This document shows, one piece after another, positions 59,701 through 64,000 of a DNA stretch of 64,000 bases. A program made the translations under genes and the position numbers. A model generated the notes under the pieces. The model had not been told where the DNA came from, searched no databases, and was given only the letters and a program-made list of their open reading frames with translations. This DNA is from Aspidapion aeneum (taxonomy: Eukaryota; Arthropoda; Insecta; Coleoptera; Brentidae). The stretch covers positions 69,965,719 to 70,029,718 of the forward strand of contig OY755046.1 of the NCBI GenBank assembly GCA_963576565.1, read 5' to 3'. Position 1 is the stretch's first letter. Each line of letters starts with the position of its first letter.

Positions 59701-62328
59701 CATTTATAATAGCGGCTACATGTTCTAAAGGCTTTGCTACTTTCTTATAGTAGAAATGTGGTGATCCCAACCAAAATTTGTTACTTTTTAGTTCTAACAA
59801 CTATTTAGTATCAGGAAATAGTAGATGTTTCGTAAAAACGACCCTCTAAACTACTTCATAGGATTGTTTCTTGATAGTCGATTCTGATAGTCTTCTCTAC
59901 CACAATAGGACGTTGCTAAAGTTTTACTTTCTTTTTAGTCGTTATTTCGTAGTCGCCCTGACCTTTATATCCTACTTAATTACCACTAGAAAGTTAAGCT
60001 TCATTGGAGTCCCAAACAAGTGTATCCGACAACTACATTATAACTTTAATTTTTACCACAAAAGTTTGTGTCATCATAGTAACATCTGATGTAATAATGT
60101 AGACAAAATAACTTTTTGGATCAACTTTAAAGCCGCAACTACTTTCAAGTAACCTTTTCGACTATCAGGGAATATAGTTTGGGACGCCATGTTTTTATGT
60201 AAGAAAGAAAATTTAATATTTTTGTTGTCGTTTTATGAGCTCATATTAAAGAGCCATACTATTTTATAAACAAATTAGTTGAAGCTTACCAAAAATGCTC
60301 TTCTTAAGCACCATTTGTTGGAGTTAACTGTCGATTATGAAAACATAACCTCCAAAATCACAACACAAAAATTCCATCAGCTACCAGAAAACGGCTCAAT
60401 TTTACGGGCGCACCGGTTTTTTGCAATATATATAATGCATGTTATACAAAAAACTTTGCGTCGTACTCGAATTTTGATCCTCTGCTCGTAAATTCTCACA
60501 CTTTTGGATAACATAGTTCATATTATAACCATAACCAAACAAAAAAACTAAGCGAGTCTGTTTACTGTTGTGTCCACCATATTGTGTAACAATTCTACCA
60601 AAAAGAAACGATTATATTATTTGCAACTACATCGCAACTTTTATGCCTTTACGGAAAAAAAAACAGCCACGACAGTACCCAACAGTACTCGACAGTACAC
60701 GAAAGTACCCAACAGTACTCAACAGGACCCAACAGTACACGTCAGGACCCAAGTCCTGTTGGACACTGTACAAAATTTTAGGGTGCCGATGACCCCTCGT
60801 TCAAGTGTGACTTTCGCACATGAAAATAACGAGGAAAAAATGACGTTATACAGGGTGACCCGATCTTTACAAGCCAAACTTTACTATCGTATTGTACGTT
60901 GAAAAATATGAAAAAAAAGTCTATACAACATAGGTCGAAAAATGCTTCGTTAGAAAAATACAGTGTGTTAAAGTTTTCTTTAAAAAAACGAAAAAAATTA
61001 TTATCTAGGAAACTACTTGGGACAATAAAGCCAAATTCGGTACAGAACAAAGGTTAATTTGGCTGTATACTTTTCTTCATAAAGCAATAATTTTGGTTTG
61101 CCAGGGGCGTGCGCACGGGCGGTGACTGTCAGATTTTTGAAGAAAAAATGATACGCCAATGGATTTTTTTTTTGCTTTCAAATTATTTTTGAAATCACAG
61201 TTTAATTTCAGTTAAAAAATGTCTCTTTACTTTTTTTTCTACGATGCGTCGTTTTTAACTAAAAAATAAAAGTTGTTTTAATTTGTTGCAAACAAAAATA
61301 AAACAGTTCAATGATTGATTGAATGATTCAAATTTATTTATTAAATACAACTAGATAAATAAATAAATAGGTTATTGATTAACTTAAAAGTGTTTCAAAA
61401 TGACTGCCTCTCGCTTCAATGCATTTAGTGCATCTTTGTCGAACTTTTTTAAAATTTGTTGACTATTGCGTATTTTTTAGTTAAAAACGATGCATCGTAG
61501 AAAAAAAAAGTACAGACAGTTTTTAACTGAAATTAGAATGTGATTTCAAAAATAATTTCAAAGCAAAAAAAAATCCATTGGCTTATCATTTTTTTTACAA
61601 AAATCTGATAGTCATCGCCCGTGCGCACGCCCCTGGCAAACCAAAGTTGTTGCTTTATGAAGAAAAGTATACAGCTAAACTAACCTTTATTTTGTACCAA
61701 ATTTCGCTTTATTGTCCCAGGTAATTTTCTAGATAATAATTTTTTTCGTTTTTTTTTAAGAAAACTTTAACACACTGTATTTTCCTAACGAAGTATTTTT
61801 CGACCTATGTTGACTTTTTTTTCATATTTTTCAACGTACAATACGCTGGTAAAGTTTGGCTTGTTAAGATCGGGTCACCCTGTATACACAGCACCAAAAC
61901 CTTCAGCAAAAATTATATTTTTTATAGCTTGATACCTCCTTATTTTTAAGTTATCTTTAAGCATGTAGATTTAACAAAACAAATATTACATGGTATGAGG
62001 TTGTTTTCTAGTAGAAAATAACTTTATTAATTTTGTTCACGTTTATTTAACGTTGATGTGTTAATTTAACGTTGTGCAAATTTATATTAATCACATTTCC
62101 TGCTAGAGCTTATTTTAATTTTTAGGTTTAAGAGTGTACCTTCTTAAAGATCCTCTGGATACTCTGGAAGAAGGTAGAAAACAGCATACAAAACTAAGGA
62201 ACCAGTTGGCGGTAGCAGCTTTTATTTTTATTGTTGTTTTTTACGGGTTAAGTAAAATATTTTTATTTAGAATTTTACCTGTCATATTTAGTTTTGTTCT
62301 GTCGGTTTTAAGGGGCTTTGTTTGTTAA
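37766..62328 (+). CDS. fatty acyl-CoA reductase FAR-B, 8 exons, with a 1-nt frameshift in exon 5
   Basis: Second FAR, same strand, 4.3 kb after FAR-A. Exons 37766-37966, 38580-38828, 41897-42042, 46444-46553, 52948-53132, 57200-57460, 59178-59368, 62126-62328; phases 0,0,2,1,2,2,1. The sum is 1546 nt: one base too many. With one base of the GGGG run at 52976-52979 discounted it is 514 codons plus stop. Motifs: TGTTGFIGK, VHCAATTRFDAPIKE, VYISTGYSNS, catalytic YTFSK, CRPTI, YIDNIFSVAGF, LVPADYVINE, a FAR_C domain with NYLLLRF, FADRVLFNFD and NWKNYF, and a hydrophobic C-terminus (FIFIVVFYGLSKIFLF... ending RGFVC). As written the frame stops at 53040-53042. All other exons and splice sites look functional, so this is either a sequencing/assembly indel in a homopolymer or a young null allele. 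It is clearly diverged from FAR-A. Confidence 0.86.
38010..38057. repeat. (TA)n microsatellite
   Basis: About 24 TA units directly joined to the LINE tail that follows. Confidence 0.92.
38058..38330 (-). pseudogene. LINE tail (family L2a) in FAR-B intron 1
   Basis: Minus strand: TVGERTLVDDIRTKQLVWYG ... RPRRSWREGID ... LGIGRRRTL, as at 31207-31400 and 63803-64000. Breaks off at about 38330. Confidence 0.85.
38425..38530. repeat. fragment of the CACGGAAAAATA repeat
   Basis: Shares GCCCACGGAAAAATA, GCTTAGTCACGAAAAATTG and ATTCACGGGTACTAAA with the repeats at 13720 and 16980; lies just before FAR-B exon 2. Confidence 0.6.
38580..38828 (+). CDS. FAR-B exon 2
   Basis: 83 codons, phase 0. The acceptor (ATTCGTAG) has a weak pyrimidine tract. 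Encodes VLVGDSVEPKLGLS and VIVHCAATTRFDAPIKEA. The donor GTAAATA runs directly into a pogo-like element at 38836. Confidence 0.88.
39050..39490. repeat. palindrome with CCGAACCGAACC repeats
   Basis: Arms carry CCGGGATCCTAGAGG and AACCGAACC; the right arm is the inverse, and the left arm has a partial direct second copy. Confidence 0.7.
40255..41689. mobile_element. DNA transposon with 8-bp duplication, P/hAT-like, copy 1
   Basis: Ends CGCAGCC-ACGATAAAGACC and GGTCTTTCTCGTGGGCTGCG; duplication GTTCTACT / GTTCTCCT (7 of 8). Minus-strand ORF 41160-40918 (SSAYTSIYNS, CLPHPRNI, NLHFNEIYIK) resembles the middle of THAP9/P-type transposases. Inserted exactly in the right end of the pogo element. 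Confidence 0.72.
41897..42042 (+). CDS. FAR-B exon 3
   Basis: 146 nt, phase 0 to 2, between ATTTTTAG and GTAAGA. Encodes SFVYISTGYSNS plus an acidic stretch. A small MITE begins 15 nt after the donor. Confidence 0.87.
42058..42196. mobile_element. G/C-rich MITE, hAT-like
   Basis: CATGGGCGCACCCAGGGG ... CCTGGGTGCGCCACTG; same family as 18366-18515. Starts 15 nt after FAR-B exon 3. Confidence 0.65.
42355..43252. repeat. 9-bp minisatellite (AAAAATTAC)n / (CAGAATTAC)n
   Basis: About 900 bp. A block of about 66 near-perfect AAAAATTAC units (to about 42964) passes sharply into about 30 CAGAATTAC units with scattered variants. Long minus ORFs (FVI or FCN tripeptide repeats) are artefacts of a unit divisible by three. 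In FAR-B intron 3. Confidence 0.96.
43475..43502 (+). repeat. decoy copy of FAR-B exon 4 acceptor
   Basis: 28 nt identical to 46438-46465: TTTTAG plus the first 22 nt of exon 4. About 3 kb upstream in the same intron. Confidence 0.8.
44135..44482 (-). CDS. unrecognised transposon ORF, 115 aa
   Basis: Starts MASHENLKVLNIFKKIQP, has a basic FHFQNRYFEWLNK block and a low-complexity GPSRGRPKTAFLESS near the end. GRP-x-x-F-x-x-SS phrases occur in proteins carried by insect DNA transposons, so it is probably the broken N-terminus of an element-encoded protein. The ORF ends just after the motif, so truncation is likely. Function unknown. Confidence 0.5.
   Translation of the reverse strand: MASHENLKVLNIFKKIQPLLDLEECSDKNNQILNKASLNFCKSLSLKWKLSGRNKFHFQNRYFEWLNKDIISEKFCYKTDSGKSKNTDSETEAVPGPSRGRPKTAFLESSLKNRN
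45201..45812 (+). mobile_element. P-superfamily-like MITE, copy 2
   Basis: 612 bp, CAGGGCTATC ... GGCCTTG, perfect 7-bp duplication GTGAGGC (45194-45200, 45813-45819). Nested inside the Transib-like element. Confidence 0.78.
46444..46553 (+). CDS. FAR-B exon 4 (active site)
   Basis: 110 nt, phase 2 to 1, between TATTTTAG and GTAAGT. Encodes LTETWPNTYTFSKQVTEDL with the YxxxK catalytic pair and VCICRPTI. The acceptor and first 22 nt also occur at 43475-43502. Confidence 0.88.
46640..46830. repeat. dispersed repeat (GACAGTTAACTGTTTCG)
   Basis: Same family as 14080-14300 and 16620-17240; begins about 90 nt after FAR-B exon 4. Confidence 0.65.
46960..48540. other. FAR-B intron 4, middle
   Basis: AT-rich. 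A hairpin at 47645-47770 (TTAATTAAGCACAAATTTAG-type arms) and a GAAGAAGAAGAAAAAGAAA stretch at 48323. Two minus ORFs (61 and 76 aa) are not recognised. Confidence 0.4.
48543..49585. mobile_element. inverted-repeat element carrying a P-like MITE
   Basis: TAGTTTAAGTTGTGCTACGT with ATTTTTATG on the left, and its inverse ACGTAGCACAACTTAAACTA on the right, surround the P-like copy 3. Confidence 0.6.
48772..49357 (-). mobile_element. P-superfamily-like MITE, copy 3 (inverted)
   Basis: 586 bp, CAAGGCCAAC ... ATAGCCCTG with a perfect 7-bp duplication GTACTGG (48765-48771, 49358-49364). Nearly the same internal sequence as copy 2 in reverse. Confidence 0.78.
50000..50360. repeat. dispersed repeat (TTGACAGTTAACTGTTTC)
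   Basis: Contains GACAGTTAACTG, CTTACGATGTTAGTAAGAGA and GCTTAGCCACGAAAAATTG, as in LRRC51 intron 1; another piece at 48360. Confidence 0.65.
50735..50764. repeat. (TA)n microsatellite
   Basis: About 13 TA units after GTGTGTGTATAT. Confidence 0.9.
51828..52080 (+). pseudogene. MADF/Myb-like protein of PIF/Harbinger, broken
   Basis: Read with one base skipped after MAKK: WSAELTIQFLEGYE, CLWDVHSS, SRDNASQKISKLM, EGFEVAEVKAKI, then a TGA and SIRNTYALELTKIKK. This is the MADF (Myb/SANT-like) fold that accompanies Harbinger transposase. The frameshift and stop make it dead. Confidence 0.72.
52119..52378 (-). mobile_element. retroelement fragment with (GAGTA)n end
   Basis: Interrupts Harbinger copy 2 at CATG|GTTTAAAG; starts with three to four GAGTA units (a simple tail if read on the minus strand). 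No ORF. Confidence 0.5.
52382..52720 (-). pseudogene. Harbinger transposase N-terminal fragment
   Basis: Contains KACKIVAKLLLKKK and STLGASEKLLGELAAEDPAS, the region before the DDE domain. The DDE nuclease domain is absent. The 172-aa reading also runs through the terminal repeat, which is unlikely to be native coding. Confidence 0.7.
52948..53132 (+). CDS. FAR-B exon 5, frameshifted
   Basis: 185 nt between TTTTTAG and GTAAGT. It opens in frame as VISTAGRAIVG, aligning with VISTYKEPFSG of FAR-A, then conserved YIDNIFSVAG continues one base out of frame across GGGG at 52976-52979. Read as is, a TAG follows at 53040-53042. Removing one base restores phase 2 at the donor, which is the phase exon 6 needs. 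Confidence 0.85.
53174..54310. mobile_element. palindromic foldback MITE (TATACAGGGTGTTCGGC)
   Basis: 1137 bp with arms of about 530 bp that match closely; both ends CTTTATACAGGGTGTTCGGC. In FAR-B intron 5, beginning about 40 nt after exon 5. Confidence 0.87.
54360..54690. repeat. tandem repeat related to 1005-1340
   Basis: Three units of about 100-115 bp with AAATATGGCGTGTGTGATAT, then TTAGCTCGCACGTA. Confidence 0.8.
54691..55740. other. AT-rich intron sequence, nothing recognised
   Basis: No recognisable ORF, repeat end or RNA. FAR-B intron 5. Confidence 0.35.
55749..57132. mobile_element. DNA transposon with 8-bp duplication, P/hAT-like, copy 2
   Basis: 1384 bp; CGCAGCCAACGATAAAGACC ... 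GTCTTTCTCGTGGGCTGCG; perfect duplication ATCAGATC (55741-55748, 57133-57140). Same minus ORF (56599-56357) as copy 1. Ends 67 nt before FAR-B exon 6. Confidence 0.85.
57200..57460 (+). CDS. FAR-B exon 6
   Basis: 261 nt, phase 2 to 2, between TGATTTTAG and GTGAGT. Encodes the start of FAR_C: PTLREEVPIYNISA, LYPLYFLTTCRYNYLLLRF. A LINE tail begins within about 15 nt of the donor. Confidence 0.87.
57475..59041 (-). pseudogene. 5'-truncated LINE reverse transcriptase (family L2b), broken
   Basis: Minus-strand order: LKSGEASGPGGIYAEMLKYG, EEQSGFCAGRSCSD, VTFVDLQKAYDTV (motif A), LQFADDQLVVANDKEDMEYM (motif C), KYVYLGVTFNTTG, RQLIWYGYVQRTNDERLPKQ, GRKKRGRPKLEW. At least four frame breaks. Fills most of FAR-B intron 6; its 3' end lies about 15 nt from the exon 6 donor. 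Confidence 0.87.
59178..59368 (+). CDS. FAR-B exon 7
   Basis: 191 nt, phase 2 to 1, between TTTTTTTAG and GTAAGT. Encodes the EFFSTNEFFFHTDNTNRLL block, FADRVLFNFDM and LNWKNYFMNYPKG, which correspond to the FAR_C core. Confidence 0.87.
59390..59620. repeat. ACGTTTTTAAAACGT-rich repeat
   Basis: Repeated CGTTTTT / AAAACGT and AGGTCC words just after FAR-B exon 7; looks like a MITE end, boundaries not clear. Confidence 0.45.
59620..60805. mobile_element. element with CAAGTGCGAGGGGTCATC inverted ends
   Basis: CAAGTGCGAGGGGTCATC near 59622 and GATGACCCCTCGTTCAAGTG near 60788 are inverted. It holds the 454-bp repeat (59692-60145) and imperfect ACAGTACCCAACAGTAC tandem units (60660-60770). Confidence 0.55.
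59692..60145 (+). repeat. 454-bp dispersed repeat, copy 2
   Basis: Close match to 6884-7337 inside the hAT-like element; different flanks, so a mobile unit of its own or an acquired piece. Confidence 0.75.
60847..61886. mobile_element. palindromic foldback MITE (TATACAGGGTGACC)
   Basis: 1040 bp, arms of about 430 bp; ends TATACAGGGTGACCCGATC and GATCGGGTCACCCTGTATA. Related ends to 53174-54310 but a different interior. FAR-B intron 7. Confidence 0.85.
62126..62328 (+). CDS. FAR-B terminal exon 8
   Basis: 203 nt from a TTTTTAG acceptor to TAA: GLRVYLLKDPLDTLEEGRKQ, then a long hydrophobic anchor. The last coding bases and the 3' flank are duplicated about 633 bp downstream. Confidence 0.88.
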
Positions 62329-63555
62329 AATAGTTTTTTAAAAATTACAATATATATATTAAAAATGTTTCGAACTATCCTGTTTATCCCACTACCTCTG
62401 ACGACGACACCGGTCCAGTCCATATAAGGTAATATTTTGCTTTGATGCTACGAAGTAATCAAATACAGAGCTTCAGGTTTTTCACCTTTCATACTTTTGA
62501 GCTTTCGCTCTGGCCAGTTTTTCTAAATATAGCCTTAATATAAACAAACTGCTAAGACGTGGCAAGAAATTAGGTAAAAATGAGGATTTTTCTCAACGTG
62601 TCATTCGGTTCAATTAATTTATTTCAAAGATATGCATCATTACTTAGAATTAAAATAAACTAACAACCAACGAAAAGTATTAGGTAAAAGTATTAATGAC
62701 TACATAACTAAGTAATTTTGAATAATCGTGACGGTGTTGATTTTTCCTAAAAAGAAACTATATTTATTATAACCAGCTGATGAAAGACTAATTAGAATAC
62801 GCACATTTCTTTCCCAGCCAAGTGAAAAAAACACGTGCTGAAAATTTTGCGACGTGTTGTCGCAAATCCACTATTTTACGAAAAAAATCATAAAAATCTA
62901 GAAAGTCAAAATAAAAATATTTAGTTTTGTCTGTCGGTTTTAAGGGGCTTTGTTTGTTAAAATAGTTTTTAAAAAATTGCAATATATATATTTAAAAATG
63001 TTTCGCACTACCCATATATCCTGTTTATCCCACTACCTCTGACGACGACACCGGGTCAATGTGTTCTTTAAGCTAATTTTCTCGATCCATATAAGGTGAT
63101 ATTTTGCTTTGATGCTTCGAAGTAATCAAATCCAGGGCTTCAGGCTTTTCACCTTTCATGCTTTTGACCTTTCGCTCTGACCAGTTTTTCTAAATATAGC
63201 CCTAATAGAAACAAACTGCTAAGACGCGGCAAGAAATTAGGTAAAAATGAGGATTTTTCTCAACGTGTCATTCGGTTCAATTAATTTATTTCAAAGATAT
63301 GCATCATTACTTAGAATTAAAATAAACTAACAACCAACGAAAAGTATTAGGTAAAAGTATTAATGACTACATAACTAAGTAATTTCGTATAATCGTGACG
63401 GTGTTGATTTTTCTTAAAAAGAAACTATATTTATTATAACCAGCTGATGAAAGACTAATTAGAATACGTAAATTTCTTTCCCAGCCAAATTAAAAAAAAA
63501 CGCGCTGAAAATTTTGCGACCTGTTGCCGCAAATCCACTATTTTACGAAAAAAAA
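62286..63555 (+). repeat. direct duplication of FAR-B 3' end and flank (about 633 bp period)
   Basis: Copy 1 62286-62895, copy 2 62919-63555. Both contain the terminal coding bases (GGTTTTAAGGGGCTTTG...TTGTTAA), CCCACTACCTCTGACGACGA and AATGAGGATTTTTCTCAACG. Copy 2 has small insertions and continues past the break of copy 1 into CGGTTCAGCGGCTTGGGAG. Confidence 0.88.
62654..62659 (+). promoter_or_regulatory. AATAAA poly(A) signal candidate of FAR-B
   Basis: First clear AATAAA after the FAR-B stop, about 325 nt downstream, inside the duplicated 3' flank; a second copy of the context lies in the downstream duplicate. Confidence 0.3.
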
Positions 63556-63769
63556 TCATGAAAATCGGTTCAGCGGCTTGGGAGATATTGTGTTACGGAC
63601 AGACATACACACAACCACACAGGGACAGACGTCTAGACGACATTACTAAGATAGGTCAAAATACACCCAAACAACAAAAAAATTGTCGAAAAGAATATCT
63701 TCTCTAGCCATTGCTGCGCGGGCTAGGAAGGTCAAAATAAAAATACAAACATAAAAAACTACAAAAAAA

Positions 63770-63796
63770 TTAATATTATATATATATGTATATTTA
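63770..63796. repeat. TA-rich microsatellite at LINE tail
   Basis: ATTATATATATATGTATATT directly joined to the LINE 3' end. Confidence 0.8.
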
Positions 63797-64000
63797 TCGG
63801 TTTCACAACGTTCTACGTCTTCCGATACCCAATCTCCACTCGTTTCTGTTTGCCCATAATTCATCATCTAGGCCTCTTATTCTTATTTCACTGTCTATTC
63901 CTTCTCTCCAGCTTCTCCTTGGCCGTCCTCGTTTTCTTCGGCCAGTTGGTTTCCATTGTAGTATTTGTTTAGGTAGTCTTTCATCATTCATTCTTTGTAC
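63797..64000 (-). pseudogene. LINE tail (family L2a), cut by window end
   Basis: Minus strand: MNDERLPKQILQWKPTGRRK, RPRRSWREGIDSEIRIRGLD, LGIGRRRTL. Third copy of the 31200 family with the same 3' junction; its 5' part may continue beyond the window. Confidence 0.85.

Noticed and set aside
1..64000. tRNA, rRNA or snRNA genes
   Set aside because: No cloverleaf with A and B boxes, no rRNA-like stretch or Sm-site gene was noticed by eye; a covariance-model scan would be decisive.

Overview
The window looks like AT-rich nuclear DNA of an insect: spliced genes with GT-AG introns, two tandem fatty acyl-CoA reductase (FAR) genes of the type expanded in insects, and introns filled with jockey and other LINEs, pogo/Tigger, P-like, PIF/Harbinger, Transib-like, hAT-like and Mutator-like insertions. 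A beetle is a reasonable guess, but nothing seen here fixes the order. Gene models were built by hand from ORFs, splice sites and phase bookkeeping.

Layout. 1-12.7 kb: repeats only. These include a PIF/Harbinger element with a nested LTR-like insertion, a P-like MITE, a hAT-like element, tandem repeats, a large imperfect palindrome and a head-to-tail array of three TA-separated MITEs. 12.73-17.43 kb (minus strand): a complete four-exon LRRC51-like leucine-rich-repeat gene (210 aa); its second intron is almost wholly a pogo-like element. 17.4-19.4 kb: intergenic space between head-to-head genes, holding two MITEs. 19.38-33.44 kb (plus): FAR-A, six exons, 505 aa, intact. 33.5-37.7 kb: spacer with a 274-bp satellite array, a MITE and a LINE tail. 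37.77-62.33 kb (plus): FAR-B, eight exons, 514 aa if one extra base in exon 5 is discounted. 62.3-63.6 kb: tandem duplication of the FAR-B end and 3' flank. 63.8-64 kb: LINE tail, cut by the window edge.

The two FARs share five intron positions with the same phases (0,0,2,1,2) and the NAD(P)-binding plus FAR_C architecture, so they are an old tandem pair. FAR-A carries in one terminal exon what FAR-B splits over three. Both should reduce fatty acyl-CoA to fatty alcohol at a membrane (waxes, pheromones or lipid precursors). LRRC51 has no evident pathway link to them.

Most of the sequence is nested transposons. Several insertions can be bounded by matching target-site duplications (TSDs): 7-bp TSDs on a P-like MITE family, CGTCG on a Transib-like element, 9 bp on a foldback Mutator-like element with a jockey inside, TTA/TAA on Harbinger copies, 8 bp on a P/hAT-type element inside a pogo element. 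I found no bacterial-style system, CRISPR, rRNA or tRNA. The most notable points are the FAR-B frameshift, the transposon-made LRRC51 intron, TEs sitting within 7-15 nt of splice donors, the decoy copy of a FAR-B splice acceptor, and the Transib-like element with RSS-heptamer ends.
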